A stretch of DNA of 64,000 bases from Palsa-504 sp963800415 (GCA_963800415.1 CAWDBS010000040.1:109710-173709); one strand, 5' to 3'. Numbered from the stretch's first letter, positions 48,128-57,917 are shown. Made by a program: numbers and translations. Notes: generated by a model from the letters alone, not told the origin.

Positions 48128-48558
48128 GAACGCGGCCAGTGCGCTCAGCAGGCCCGCAACCTGATCATGGACCTCGGCGACCAGGTGAACAGGGTCAAGT
48201 TCCTCATCCGTGACCGCGGCTCGAACTACACGGCTGCGTTCGACGCGGTCCTCGCCGATGCCGGGATCCGGACCGTGCTCTGCAACGTCCAGACGCCCCG
48301 CATGAACGCCGTTGCCGAACGCTGGATCGGGGGATGCCGCCGCGAGCTCCTGGACCGCACACTCGTCTGGAACCAGGCCCATCTGCGGCGGATTCTGCAC
48401 GCGTACGAGATCCACCACAATCAGCACCGGCCGCACCGCTCCTGGACGCAGCCGCGCCGCTGAAACCCCTGCCGGTACCGGTCGATCTCGACCGGTACCG
48501 CGTCCGAAGGCAGACCGGCACCGCTTGCCTGATCAACGAATACCACCTGGTTGCATGA
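48128..48558 (+). pseudogene. Remnant of an rve-type (IS3/IS481-like) transposase
   Basis: The frame reads AQQARNLIMDLGDQVNRVKF LIRDRGSNYTAAFD (second catalytic Asp region), PRMNAVAERWIGGCRRELLD (the Glu helix), and HNQHRPHRS. A frame change near 48450 leads to APLKPLPVPVDLDRYRVRRQ and the end INEYHLVA. This is the C-terminal half of the DDE core of integrase-type transposases. The first Asp and the HTH are missing. The tail overlaps the 3' end of the PP2C gene by 26 bp on the other strand. Confidence 0.75.
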
Positions 48559-49669
48559 CGTGGACGACGTTTTCGGCACGCACACCGTGTTCTAGCAGCA
48601 GGAGCGCCATGTCGTCGTGGGCGTGACCGCCGGTGTGCCGCTCGGCAGCTTTCATCAGGGTGTCCAGTGCCTGCTCGCAGTCGGGTGCGAGAAGCGCCGT
48701 TGCGATCGCGTGTTCTGGGAGGAAGCGCCCGCGGGCGTCGCGGCTTTCGACAAGCCCGTCGGTGTAGAGCAGCAGCCGGTCGCCGGGCGACCAGGCCGCG
48801 GTGAACGCGGTGAAGTTCTCTTCAAGGCCAAGCGGCAGGGCGGCTTTCCCGCCGGTCAGCGGCCGCAGGTCGTCGCGGTGGCGCAGCAGCGGCGGGTGAT
48901 GACCGCAGTTGACAATGGTCAGCTCGCCGCAGGGGGTGATCTGGGCCAGCGCCGCGGTGACGAAGTCCTCCTCGCCCAGGTATGGCTTGATGGCCCGGCC
49001 GACCTCGCCCGCCACGTGTTCCAGGGCGGGCATTGCGACGGCGCTTCGCCGGAAGGCGCTGAGCACGTGCCGGGCGAGCAGGACAGCGTCCAGGCCCTTG
49101 CCGCGGACGTCGCCGACGATCACCCGGATGCCGTGCCCGGTGGGGATGATCTCATACAGATCGCCGCCGACCGAGGCCTCGCGTGTCGCGGAGCGGTAGC
49201 GGGCCGCGATGGTGATTCCGGTCATCTCGGGGGGCAGCGGCGGAAGCAGCGCGAGCTGCGCGGCCTCCGCGATCGCGGTCATCCGCGCCAGGCGCTCCTC
49301 ACGGCGGCGGCGCATGCCTGCCACCAGGACCGCCATCGCGCAGATGGCGCAGACCACCGCAACCCGGATCCAGTAGGTCACACCCCCCGTGGCGCCGTCC
49401 CACCAGCCAGCCCCGATGGCGAGCGCCACCGCGGCGCCCGCGAAGACGGCCGTGCGGCGTTCGTCGGCGACGGTGGCCGCGACCAGCGGCGCAATGCTGA
49501 ACAGCGAGACCACCATCACGTCTGTCGTCGCGTGGATGACGCCAAACAGGACCAGGCACAAGGCCGCCACGGCCACAGCGACATGCTCGGCCGACAGGCG
49601 TGACCTCACCGTCACTCCGGGCTCTCCCGCTGGCGCGAGCAGCTTCACCGCGCTCCCCCCTCGCCTCAC
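48533..49669 (-). CDS. Membrane-bound SpoIIE/PP2C-type serine phosphatase
   Basis: A 378-residue protein. Several transmembrane helices occupy about residues 30-120 (VAVAVAALCLVLFGVIHATT; AVVCAICAMAVLVAGM). The cytoplasmic SpoIIE domain follows: EASVGGDLYEIIPTGHGIRV, IVGDVRGKGLDAVLLARHVL, LTIVNCGHHPPLLRHRDD, LLLYTDGLVESRD and HAHDDMALLLLEHG, with the metal-binding Asp residues in place. Such phosphatases dephosphorylate STAS-domain anti-anti-sigma proteins, opposite to RsbW kinases. GTG 49648 (AVKLL) has GGGGGAGCG upstream and is an alternative start. Its leader is duplicated at 42164-42412. Confidence 0.9.
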   Translation of the reverse strand: MRRGGSAVKLLAPAGEPGVTVRSRLSAEHVAVAVAALCLVLFGVIHATTDVMVVSLFSIAPLVAATVADERRTAVFAGAAVALAIGAGWWDGATGGVTYWIRVAVVCAICAMAVLVAGMRRRREERLARMTAIAEAAQLALLPPLPPEMTGITIAARYRSATREASVGGDLYEIIPTGHGIRVIVGDVRGKGLDAVLLARHVLSAFRRSAVAMPALEHVAGEVGRAIKPYLGEEDFVTAALAQITPCGELTIVNCGHHPPLLRHRDDLRPLTGGKAALPLGLEENFTAFTAAWSPGDRLLLYTDGLVESRDARGRFLPEHAIATALLAPDCEQALDTLMKAAERHTGGHAHDDMALLLLEHGVRAENVVHVMQPGGIR

Positions 49670-49907
49670 CGGGTTCTCCGCCGGTTCGCAACATGCCGCA
49701 GCGACGTAATCTGCCGCGGCGGGATCCGGGCTTGTGGCAGGTGGTAGCGAAGACGTCTGACCGGCACCAATGGCGCAGCGTAAACACTAGCAGGAGAGGT
49801 CCGGTCGCCGCCGGGAAATGGCATAACAAGTCCGGAGCCCCGGGTGCGCAGTACGGCCGGGCCCGCTGGCGGCCGCGGCGGCCGTTACAGCCGCGCCCGC
49901 ACAGACG

Positions 49908-50691
49908 TCAGCCGGCCCGGGCGCCGGTGACGGCGAACCGTTCCACCGCGGCGACGTGCCCGCCGGTGGCGGCCGCGATCGTGATCACCTGGCCGGGCGT
50001 GGCGAGGAAGGTCACACGGGCCGACCACGGGCTGCGGGTGCCGCCTGGCCGCCCGGCAGCAGTAAGCGCCCGCCGGGACCTGCGCCGACAAGGTGTGCAC
50101 CGTGACCCCGATGCTCTCATCCACCCCGGTGATCGTGCCGCCGGCCGTCACCGGCGATGGCACCGTGCTGCCGTACGCCGGGCGATCCACGGTAAACGTG
50201 CGGTCGTCGGTGCCGACGACCTCCCAGGGCGCGTACGTGCCCGAGCCGAAGAGCACCAGGTGGATGATCGCGGCCGTGCTGATGGTGCCGTCCGGCAGCT
50301 TGATGCCGACTGCCACGTGCGCGTCGCCGCCGCTGACCGCGCTTTGGGCGACCTGGGTCACGTCGGTGTAGCCGAGGAACGCGGCGAACGCGGTCGCCGT
50401 GAGGTCAGCGCTGCGGTGCCAGGGCTGATGACCGCCGGACTCATAACTCGCCTGCCAGGCGCGTACGTCGGCGAGGCTGGCGAACGGGAACAACGGCAGG
50501 TACCCGGCGGGTAGCCCAGTCGTCTGGGCGGGCGCGCCGGACGCGCCCGGCGGCTGGGTCGTTGCGGTCGCCGAGCCGGGCGCTCCGGCCGAACCTGCCG
50601 AACTGGTGCCAGTGGCCGGCGTGGTGGGGGCCGGGGCCGTGGTGGCCGTGCTGCCGCAGCCGCAGGCCCGGTGCTGCCTGATGGATCGCAC
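49908..50691 (-). pseudogene. Probable exported protein, frame-broken near the C-terminus
   Basis: From GTG 50691 the frame has a Cys pair and a Thr/Ala/Pro-rich linker (CGCGSTATTAPAPTTPATG), then a folded domain: LPLFPFASLADVRAWQASYE SGGHQPWHRSADLTATAFAA FLGYTDV. Near 50055 the frame moves from QVPAGAYCCRAA to one that continues GTRSPWSARVTFLATPGQVI and TIAAATGGHVAAVERFAV. The start lacks a signal peptide although the linker suggests a lipoprotein, so the 5' end may also be damaged. Function unknown; similar domains are, as far as I recall, hypothetical lipoproteins of actinomycetes. Confidence 0.55.
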
Positions 50692-50745
50692 TCGCCCGGC
50701 CTGCCAGGAGACTGCCTCACCACTGCGCCGGGAACGGCGGGAGGG

Positions 50746-51363
50746 CTACCTGGGCCAGGCAGCCGGTGTTGAGGCCTGAGGCGCTAGCGTGCTCGACGAA
50801 GGCCTGGACCAGATCTGCGTCGCGGCGGCCTCCCCGCCGTCGCCCGGGCCGTGCTCGACCGGCAGGGCCTCGCCGGTCAGCGCGGACTCATCCAGCACCG
50901 CGACGCCGGCGGTGACGGCACCGTCCACCGGGAGCACCTCGCCGGGCGCGACCAGCAGAACGTCGCCGATCTCGATCGCCTCCAGCGGCACCGTCTCGAG
51001 CGCTCCGCCGCGGTACCGCCGGGCGGTCCTGGGTGCCCGGGCCAGCAGGGCGTTCAGGTCATGCCGGGCCCGCTCGGCCGCCCACGCCTCCACGAAGCGC
51101 CCGCTGGTGAGCATGACGCTGATCACCGCCGCCGCGAGCAGCTCGTCAACCGCCACCGCGCCGGCCAGCGCCAGCAGCGCGATCACATCGACGCCGATCC
51201 GGCCGCGACGGAAGCTGTCAGCCGCGGACCACAACGCGTAACCCAGCCCGCAGGCCGCCGTCGCCAGCCAGGCCGCGTCAGCGACCGCGCCGACCCCGGC
51301 CAGGCGCGCCAGCCCGCCCGCAGCCAGGCCCGATGCGGTCACTACGAGCAGCATCAGCGCCAA
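50746..51363 (-). pseudogene. N-terminal part of a P1B-type heavy-metal ATPase
   Basis: Contains helices (SAADSFRRGRIGVDVIALLA; LAGAVAVDELLAAAVISVML) and the actuator domain up to VLDESALTGEALPVEHGPGD. After this TGE motif the protein goes out of homology and ends 30 codons later, so the membrane channel, phosphorylation (DKTG) and ATP-binding domains are absent. No HMA or Met/His-rich metal domain precedes it. A C-terminal P1B fragment at 56571-56867 is on the other strand and need not come from the same gene. Confidence 0.8.
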
Positions 51364-51485
51364 TCGCCGGGCAAGTCACGCCCACCTGCTCCGGACAGTA
51401 GCCGTCATCATGTCTCCATCCGGTCCATCCGCTCGGAACCCTGCATGAGACAATCATCTCATTCGAACACCGAACCAATAAATAT

Positions 51486-51761
51486 CTAGTAAGCTGCACG
51501 CTTTTCAGCAAGCTCCCAGTACGTCAGGGAGTAGGCGGCAGGGAGCGCCGATCCGTACTCGCAGCGTCGCTGGGCTTGCAGCGGATACACGAAGACGTTT
51601 CCGCTCGTGCCGTACAGCGTCGGCGCCACATGGTCCGAGCAGAGGTGCTGGGTGCAGTCGCCGGCAGTGATGCCATGCGTGGCGTCGTGGAAGCATGGCT
51701 GCAGATCGGCCTGCGGCGCGTCGGCGCCGTACCGCTCGACCTGCCTGTCCGTCACGCTCAT
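51486..51761 (-). CDS. Small Cys/His-containing protein, function unknown
   Basis: A 91-residue ORF starting ATG 51761 with GAGGTGAG upstream. Codon use is natural. It has Cys and His residues in CFHDATHGITAGDCTQHLC followed by DHV, an arrangement that could hold a metal or small cluster. There is no signal peptide or membrane helix. It stands alone, divergent from the SRPBCC remnant. No family recognised. Confidence 0.6.
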   Translation of the reverse strand: MSVTDRQVERYGADAPQADLQPCFHDATHGITAGDCTQHLCSDHVAPTLYGTSGNVFVYPLQAQRRCEYGSALPAAYSLTYWELAEKRAAY

Positions 51762-51998
51762 GGATGCTCACCTCGCGCCGTGTGCCGTGATCCCAATGTT
51801 CACCAGACAGTAACTTGGTCCTCTGTGCTGCCGATGCAGGGCGCGTGGAGGCGACATGGAGACTCGAAAGGACGTTCGACCCTGCTTTGGCGGGACCTTT
51901 GGTCGATTGTGGCTCGTCGGCGCGGGTGAGCTGCGCCGATGCCTCAGTTCACTACGCGGGTAGTGTTGTCCAGGATCGCCATGATCGCGCCCAGGACG

Positions 51999-52274
51999 AT
52001 GACCGCGCCGAGGGCGATCATCATCGGCCGGCCTGCGGAGGCGGTGTTCGACTTCGCAGCTGACCAGCGGAATGAGCCGCGATACAACCCCCGGATGATG
52101 ATCCGTGCGGGCAAGGTCAGCGACGGCCCGGTCGGCAAGGGGACGGTGTTCCGCTCCGCCGCGAAATCCATGGGCCCGACCGCCGAGATGCGCATCGACC
52201 TGACCGGCTATGACAGGCCAGGCCGCCTTGCGTCCCGCACCACCACCAGGCAGGCGGACATCGACGGGACGCTC
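51999..52274 (+). pseudogene. SRPBCC (polyketide cyclase/START-like) protein, truncated
   Basis: ATG 51999 gives MTAPRAIIIGRPAEAVFDFA ADQRNEPRYNP, then KVSDGPVGKGTVFRSAAKSM and ASRTTTRQADIDGTLT, the N-terminal two-thirds of a small SRPBCC ligand-binding protein. Homology stops at about 52274, where P-type ATPase coding sequence begins in another frame. The frame itself stays open to 52364 inside the ATPase remnant. Confidence 0.72.
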
Positions 52275-52275
52275 A

Positions 52276-54258
52276 CATGCTGGTGCTGGCCGAAGGCGAC
52301 ATCGTGCCCGCCGACGCTCAGGTCACCGAGGCGGCGGCCCTGCTGGTCGACGAGTCGGCGCTGACCGGTGAGTCAGCTTGGTGGTGGCGGCCGTTCCCGA
52401 GTCGCTGCCCGCCGTGGTCACCCTGGCGCTGGCCCTGGGCGTCCGGCGGATGACCGCCCGGCACGCGCTCATCCGCCGGCTTCCCGCGGTGGAGACGCTG
52501 GGCTCGGTGACGGTCCTTGGCACCGACAAGACCGGCGCGCTGACCGAGGGCGCCATGGTCGCCCGGCAGCTGCGGACACCCGTCGGCCAGGCCACGGTCA
52601 GCGGCGACGGCTACGGCCCGCAGGGCCGCGTGCTCCGCGACGGCCAGCCCCTGGACTCCGCCGCCGGCCCTGATGTCACAGAGCTGCTGACCGCCGCCGC
52701 GCTGTGCAACGACGCCGCGCTGCGCCCGCCCGCCGACGGACAGGGATGGACCGCCGTCGGGGACCCCACCGAGGCGGCCCTGCTGACCGCCGCCACCCGG
52801 CTCGGCCTGCAGACAGGGCAGCTCACCGCGGCCATGCCCCGGGTCAGCGAGATCCCGTTCGACAGCGGCCGCAAGCGGATGACCACCGTGCACCGGCGCC
52901 CCGCCGGAGGGTGCGGGTGATCTGCAAGGGAGCCCCGGAGTCCCTGCTCGATCCGGCGGTGCTGTGCGATGATCCCGGCACCGTGGCCCGGGCCCCGCGA
53001 GCGCGCGGGAGGACTCGCCCGGGACGGGTTCCCGGGGGCTCGCCGTGGCCGCGGCCGACCGACCCGCGGTCCCTGACGTGAACGAGCTGGAGCAGGGGCT
53101 GCGGCTGCTCGGCCTGATCGGCATCACAGACCCGCCCCGCCGGACCGCCGCCGCCACCATCGCATCCTGCCGGGCCGCCGGAATCACCCCCGTGCTGATC
53201 ACCGGGGACCACCCGGTCACCGCCGACGCGATCGCCGCCGAACTCGGCATCCTGCACCCCGGCAACGACGTGATCGACTGCACCGACCCGGCCGCCGACC
53301 TCGCCGATCCGCGGGCGCGGGTGTTCGCCCGCGCCACCCCGGAGCAGAAACTCGCCATCATCACCGCCCGGCAGGCCGCCGGCGACGTCGTGGCCATGAC
53401 CGGCGACGGGGTCAACGACGGGCCTGCGCTGCGCCGCGCCGACATCGGCGTGGCCATGGGCAGGCGCGGCACCGAAGTCGCCCGCCAGGCCGCCAACCTG
53501 GTCCTGGCCGATGACAACCTGCAGACAGTCGTGACCGCCGCCGGGGAAGGCCGCCGGGTCTACGGCAGCATCTGCCGGTTCCTGCTCTACGGGCTGTCCG
53601 GCGGCAGCGCCGAGATCGCGGTCATGCTCGCCGGGCCCGCCCTCGGGCTGGCGCTGCCCTTGCTGCCCGCCCAGATCCTGTGGGTCAACCTGCTCACCTA
53701 CGGCCTGCCCGGCGTCGCCCTGGGCGGCGAGCCCGCCGAGCCCGGCATCATGACCCGCCCGCCCGGCCGCCGGCCGAAAGCGTGCTCGGCGCCGGGCTGT
53801 GGCAGCGGATCCTCCGGGTCGGCCTCGTGGTCGCCGCGGTCACCCTGGGCATCGCCTTGTGGGACCACGCCACCGGGCGGCCCTGGCAGAGCATGGCCTT
53901 CTTCCCGCTCGGCACCACCCAGCTCGCCGTCGCGCTCGGATCGCGGGCCCGGCCCGGCACCCTGGCCGACCCGATGCTGCCCGCCGCCGTCGCCACCGCC
54001 CTGGCGCTGCAGTTCGCCGGGCTGTACCTGCCGTTCCTCCAGGAACTGCTGCATACCGAGCCGCTGACCGCCCTCGACCTGCTCGTGCTCTTCCTGGCCT
54101 CCACCCTCGGGTACGCCGCGGTACGGCTGGACCGCATCATGTTCCGCCCAATCCAGCGCCGTGTCGAAGCAGGGCCGGGTGACCCGGATCTGCGCGGGAG
54201 GCCAAAGTCCCGGCTAGGAGGACCTCTTCGCCACATCAGGCGGGCCGATGGACCCTGA
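52276..54258 (+). pseudogene. P2-type cation ATPase, internal deletion and several frame breaks
   Basis: Begins in the actuator domain (MLVLAEGDIVPADAQVTEAA ALLVDESALTGES), then joins directly at about 52375 to VVAAVPESLPAVVTLALALG in helix 4, so roughly 75 residues are missing. The phosphorylation site follows (GTDKTGALTEG), the KGAPE motif (VICKGAPESLLD, new frame from 52905), the hinge GDGVNDGPALRRADIGVAMG (new frame from about 53030), and C-terminal membrane helices (VLGAGLWQRILRVGLVVAAV, new frame from about 53775). It resembles Ca/Na-type ATPases of actinomycete stress islands. With at least four defects it cannot make a pump. Confidence 0.82.
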
Positions 54259-54606
54259 GCCTGCCGGCCAGCCCGGCGTAGTGCAGGAATAAAGAAGTGC
54301 CGTCCGCATTGCGCCGCCGCCCGCTCCCTGGATGCGGGTACGCCGCCGTCGCGAAGGGAATTGGTCATGTCTGTCCCGGGGGCGCCGCGAGCGGGGACGC
54401 GTCATGACGGCGGGCAAGCATGCGGTGTTACGAGGAACCCGCCCGCTTCAACACCTTCATGACCGACACGGTGCTGGCGCACAGTAAGCCCACGCCCGCG
54501 GGCGTGGCCTGACGGTCGCCGTGCGGTCGTCCGGTCCGGCGGGAACTAATGCCCCCTGGGCCGCGGCCGTCCTCCTCTGCCGGTCCTGTCTGTCCAGATC
54601 CTTCCG
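54259..54606. other. Intergenic stretch, mostly featureless
   Basis: Contains an 18-bp perfect palindrome CCACGCCCGCGGGCGTGG at 54490-54507, possibly a terminator, and a 30-codon ORF at 54420-54512 that could be a gene fragment. No other feature seen. Confidence 0.5.
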
Positions 54607-55089
54607 TCACACCTGCCGCGGCACGTTCCCGGTGATGGACAACACCAGCCGCATCACCTTGTGCCCGGGATCCGCCGTGGGGCCGAACATGCACGGGCAC
54701 CCGCCCTCGATTAGTGATGCCGTGATGCCGTGCTGACGGCCATCTTCAGCAGCTGAGTGCGACACGCTCCCGGCACCCGGCCCCCGGTGCATCCAGACAC
54801 GCTTGATCCCGAGGTCGGCGCACTCCCGCATGGTGGCGCCGGCTGTCTCGGGCCTGGTCCCGATCAGCACCCAGTCGACCCCGCCGGGAATGGACTTCAG
54901 GTCGTGGTAGCAGGTGTCGCCTTCGACCTGGCCCGCGTTCGGGTTCACCGCGAAGACGGTGTAGCCGCGCTGCCGCAGCCGCTGATATACCACATTGCTG
55001 CCGTGGTCCTTCTGGTGCCGTGACACCCCGGTGACGGCGACCCGCTTGCCGGCCAGGAACTCGGCCGCGGCTTGCTTCATCGTCTGCAT
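54607..55089 (-). CDS. CoA-binding domain protein (YccU-like)
   Basis: A 160-residue protein starting ATG 55089, with GGCGGAG upstream (the longer frame to 55428 is low-complexity). The Rossmann CoA-binding motifs are visible: KRVAVTGVSRHQKDHGSNVV, YQRLRQRGYTVFAVNPNAG, VDWVLIGTRPETAGATMREC and GIKRVWMHRGPGAGSVSHSA. The C-terminus ends GGCPCMFGP. YccU/YneT-like proteins bind CoA and may form persulfide or CoA adducts; their role is unclear. In actinomycetes they recur in hypoxia/dormancy gene groups, which suits this neighbourhood. Confidence 0.85.
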   Translation of the reverse strand: MQTMKQAAAEFLAGKRVAVTGVSRHQKDHGSNVVYQRLRQRGYTVFAVNPNAGQVEGDTCYHDLKSIPGGVDWVLIGTRPETAGATMRECADLGIKRVWMHRGPGAGSVSHSAAEDGRQHGITASLIEGGCPCMFGPTADPGHKVMRLVLSITGNVPRQV

Positions 55090-55575
55090 TTCACTCCGCC
55101 TCCTGCTCGGGCCCGGCCCAAGGCGCCCAGGTGCGGCCCTGACGCGGGCTCCGACGTCATAAGCCGATCGTGATCGGGCGGGACCGGCGCTGGCAGGGAA
55201 GAAGGTCCCGCCTGCCAAGAGCCCTGCGCCCCTGTTCCGGCCATCCGCTCCGCTCCCCGGCACGCACGCATGTCCTGCACGCCTGCTGACGTACGCCGGC
55301 AGCGACGGAACGTTCGGCCCTGACGGCCCGAAGGCCGCGGTCCAAGATCTAACCGGGAAAGATCTACTTCGCCATATCCGTCTTGTCTCACCGTAAGCAC
55401 TGCCGCCCGCACGCTCAGTGCGGCGCATGCTGACCCATGAGGACCTCGCTGATCACCCGGCTGCCGCAGCGGGCGCGGCGGTGGCTGCCGCTGCTCGTGA
55501 CCAACGGCGCATGAAGATGGGCCTTTCTGCCCGTGCCCGCTGAATCCCGCCCAAGTCCAAGAGGCAGGAACAGAG
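55090..55575. other. Intergenic region between the CoA-binding and transpeptidase-like genes
   Basis: A 486-bp divergent spacer that should contain promoters for both sides. No operator, RNA or credible gene was identified; a 25-codon ORF at about 55438-55515 is not supported. Confidence 0.5.
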
Positions 55576-56371
55576 GTGAGTGTCATGTCCGCTCTCAGGC
55601 GCTATGCCGTCGCCGCCGCGCTGGGCGGCCTGACGAGCCTGGCTGCCTGCGGGACCACGCCCGCGAGCCAGCCCGTCGCGGCAAGGTCACCCAGCTCGGC
55701 AACCAGCAGTCAGGCACCGGCAACCACCACCCCGGCGCCCAGCGGCACGCCGAAGGTATCCCAGCAGCCCGTGCTGCGGCTCGGCTCGCGCGGCAACGTG
55801 GTAGTGACCCTGCAGCAGCGGCTGGCCGCGCTGCACTACTTCGACGTAGGTGCGGCCGACGGCGTGTTTGAGCAGGATACCTATCACGCGGTCATCGCCT
55901 TCCAGAAGGTGCAGGGCCTGGCCAGGGACGGCGTGGTCGGCCCGGCCGCCCGGGCCAGGCTGGCCAAGCCCTACGTCCCGGCGCCCCGCTACAAGCTGGC
56001 AACTACGTCGCTGGAGGTGAACCTAGCCCAGCAGGTCATCTACTACGTCAGCGGCGGGTCGATCCAGCGCATCCTCGACGCCTCGACCGGCAGCGGCAAC
56101 TGGTACTACTCCCACGGCAGGTGGGCCCGGGCGATCACCCCGACCGGCCGGTTCCGCATCTACTGGCGCTACGCCAGCGGCTGGCAGCCCGGGCCGCTCG
56201 GCCCGATGTACCGGCCGAACTACTTCTACGCGGTCATCCGGACGCAGCCGTGGCTGGCCGGTTAGGCGGGCACCGAGGTCATGCCGTGCACGGCGTAACC
56301 GGGTCCCGACGATGGACCGCATGTGGTCCTCGCTGTGGGCCGGCATGCCGGTCACGATCTACAGTTCCTGA
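55576..56371 (+). pseudogene. Lipoprotein L,D-transpeptidase (YkuD) lacking the catalytic segment
   Basis: GTG 55576 (ATG 55585 alternative) begins a lipoprotein signal peptide with lipobox LAACG. A PG_binding_1 domain follows (VLRLGSRGNVVVTLQQRLAA LHYFDVGAADGVFEQDT; PAARARL), then the start of YkuD (SLEVNLAQQVIYYVSGGSIQ; ITPTGRFRIYWRYASG) to PNYFYAVIRTQPWLAG and a stop at 56265. The expected HG...SHGCVR region is not encoded in any frame; only the fragments HAVHG and, at 56312-56371, MDRMWSSLWAGMPVTIYSS remain. The cell-wall cross-linking Cys is therefore lost, probably by a deletion plus frame change. Confidence 0.75.
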
Positions 56372-56570
56372 CCCGCCGGAGGAGCGCTTCCGGATGCCCG
56401 GGGGCGCCCAGGCTGCCCGGGCCCAGTTGGCTCGCAAGGCCGGCTGGATGAACCTGGGGCAGCAGCACTGCTGTGGACGGGGACCGTCGGCCCTGGCGGG
56501 ACGCGTCGCGCAGCGGTCCTGTGATTGTGACGGCCGGTCAGGTGCCACGTCGGCCGTGGAGGTGATCGCC

Positions 56571-56867
56571 GTGAGCACTCCGTCCGACCTGACCCTGGTC
56601 CGCGGCGACCTGCTGGCCGTCCCGGATGCCATCTTGCTGTCCCGCCGCGCCCTGGCCACCATCAAGGGCAACCTGATCTGGTCGTTCGGCTACAACGCGG
56701 CCGCCATCCCGCTGGCGGCGCTCGGGTTCCTCAACCCGCTGATGGCCGCCGCCGCGATGGCCTTCAGCTCCGTGTTCGTCGTCACCAACAGCCTGCGGCT
56801 ACGCCGCTTCCGGCCCGGGTTCCGGGACCCGCGACGCCGCCGTCTGACCAGGTCGGCAGAGGCATGA
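56571..56867 (+). pseudogene. C-terminal fragment of a P1B-type metal ATPase
   Basis: The frame reads STPSDLTLVRGDLLAVPDAI LLSRRALATIKGNLIWSFGY NAAAIPLAALGFLNPLMAAA AMAFSSVFVVTNSLRLRRF, the last two helices and tail of CopA/ZntA-like ATPases. Upstream sequence (56372-56570) is not ATPase. No start signal is credible. It is a stump only. Confidence 0.8.
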
Positions 56868-56884
56868 TCTTGGGTGTACGGATG

Positions 56885-57160
56885 TCACCGCGGCGCTGCC
56901 GGGCCGGCGGCCCGCAGGGTGGTGAGGCGCTGGTGGTATTCGTCCTCGCTGATCTCGCCGCGGGCGAACCGCTCGGCGAGCAGCCGCTCGGGTTCGGGTG
57001 CGGGTGGTTCTGCGGGTTCACGTCGTTGCGGGCCGTCCCGGCGGGTGTAGCGGACCAGCGTCACGATGCCGTAGATCACCGCCCCCCAGAACAGGATCAT
57101 GCTGACCGCCATGAGGGCGTATCCCCAGCCGCCGATTCCGTTGCCGTACCCGTACATCAT
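56885..57160 (-). CDS. Short membrane protein with C-terminal SHOCT domain
   Basis: ATG 57160 (MMYGYGNGIGG) has AAGGAG seven bases upstream; an in-frame GTG/ATG further up lacks a site. One transmembrane helix (WGYALMAVSMILFWGAVIYG IVTLV) is followed by a charged linker and the SHOCT motif LLAERFARGEISEDEYHQRL TTL, a short oligomerisation domain. Such proteins accompany copper and envelope-stress genes in many actinomycetes. It lies just upstream of nothing on its own strand except the ATPase stump; the Met-rich gene 57276-57782 precedes it in the same direction, so the two may be cotranscribed. Confidence 0.8.
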   Translation of the reverse strand: MMYGYGNGIGGWGYALMAVSMILFWGAVIYGIVTLVRYTRRDGPQRREPAEPPAPEPERLLAERFARGEISEDEYHQRLTTLRAAGPAAPR

Positions 57161-57275
57161 CGTCGTCTCCTTCATCCCGGCGCTTCCGCCGCGGCCATGC
57201 CGGGGGCGGGTGCTTGGTTCCATGACGGTGCCGTGCTCGTTCTGGTTACGCGCACGGCACCGGTGCGGCTTAATG

Positions 57276-57782
57276 TCACATTCCGCCCATCGGTGATCCG
57301 GTCCGGGTCATGTGCGAGCCCACGTCCGCCCCGGGCCCATGGTCCATGTCCATGTTGATCATGGTGTCGAGGTGGCTCTTCACCTGGCTGATCATGGCCG
57401 CCTTCTGCTGTGCGGTCAGCGCGGTGTTCGCGTTGATGCGGCTGGTCATGGCGGCCAGGATCGCGTCCTTGAGACCGGACACCGGCTTGCCCTGCGCCTC
57501 GGCGATGTCGCCGAGCGACTTGCCCGACTGCAGTTGCGTGCGGAGCTGGGTCAGGCTCAGGCCGAGGTAGTCCTCAGCGGCGGTCATGACCGGCTGCTGG
57601 CCGGACCACATGCCGTACATGCCGCCGCAGTTCCCGCTGCCCGGGCCGTAGGACGAGGCCGATGTGGCGGAGGCTGGGGCCGTGCCTGTCGACGCGAGGG
57701 CCACGCCGCCGGCAGTGAGCACGCCGGCCGCCAGCGCGGCCGCGGCAAGCCCGGTCACCACGTGCTTCCTGGTCAGCTTCAT
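57276..57782 (-). CDS. Secreted Met/His-containing helical protein
   Basis: A 168-residue protein with a Sec signal peptide (MKLTRKHVVTGLAAAALAAG, cut after VALAS or nearby), a Gly/Met segment (GGMYGMWSG), a helical core (YLGLSLTQLRTQLQSGKSLG DIAEAQGK) of the type seen in DUF2680-like exported proteins, and a Met/His/Asp tail (MINMDMDHGPGADVGSHMTR). The tail could bind copper or another soft metal outside the membrane. GGAG lies 5 bp before the ATG. It is divergent from the response-regulator gene, with tandem repeats of the regulator type between them. Confidence 0.78.
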   Translation of the reverse strand: MKLTRKHVVTGLAAAALAAGVLTAGGVALASTGTAPASATSASSYGPGSGNCGGMYGMWSGQQPVMTAAEDYLGLSLTQLRTQLQSGKSLGDIAEAQGKPVSGLKDAILAAMTSRINANTALTAQQKAAMISQVKSHLDTMINMDMDHGPGADVGSHMTRTGSPMGGM

Positions 57783-57854
57783 CTGTCTGCGCTCCTTAGT
57801 CTTTCCCCTACGCTTCGAGCATCTCCGGGTGATGTGATGCCACCAGCGGCGCTG

Positions 57855-57917
57855 GCGTGAAGCTTGCGTGAAGGCGTCGGCCGGGCCTTCCTGGCAGGCT
57901 TCACGGAAGCTTCACGG
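57855..57917. promoter_or_regulatory. Paired 11-bp-spaced repeats, probable OmpR-type operator
   Basis: GCGTGAAG occurs at 57855-57862 and 57866-57873, and its inverse CTTCACGG/CTTCACG at 57899-57906 and 57910-57917. Each pair has an 11-bp period, the spacing used by OmpR/PhoB-type dimers, and the two pairs face each other. They lie between the divergent starts 57782 and 58015. Confidence 0.65.

Noticed and set aside
54420..54512. 30-codon ORF MRCYEEPARFNTFMTDTVLA...
   Set aside because: Could be the tail of a lost gene, but it is too short, has no ribosome binding site and matches no family I can name.
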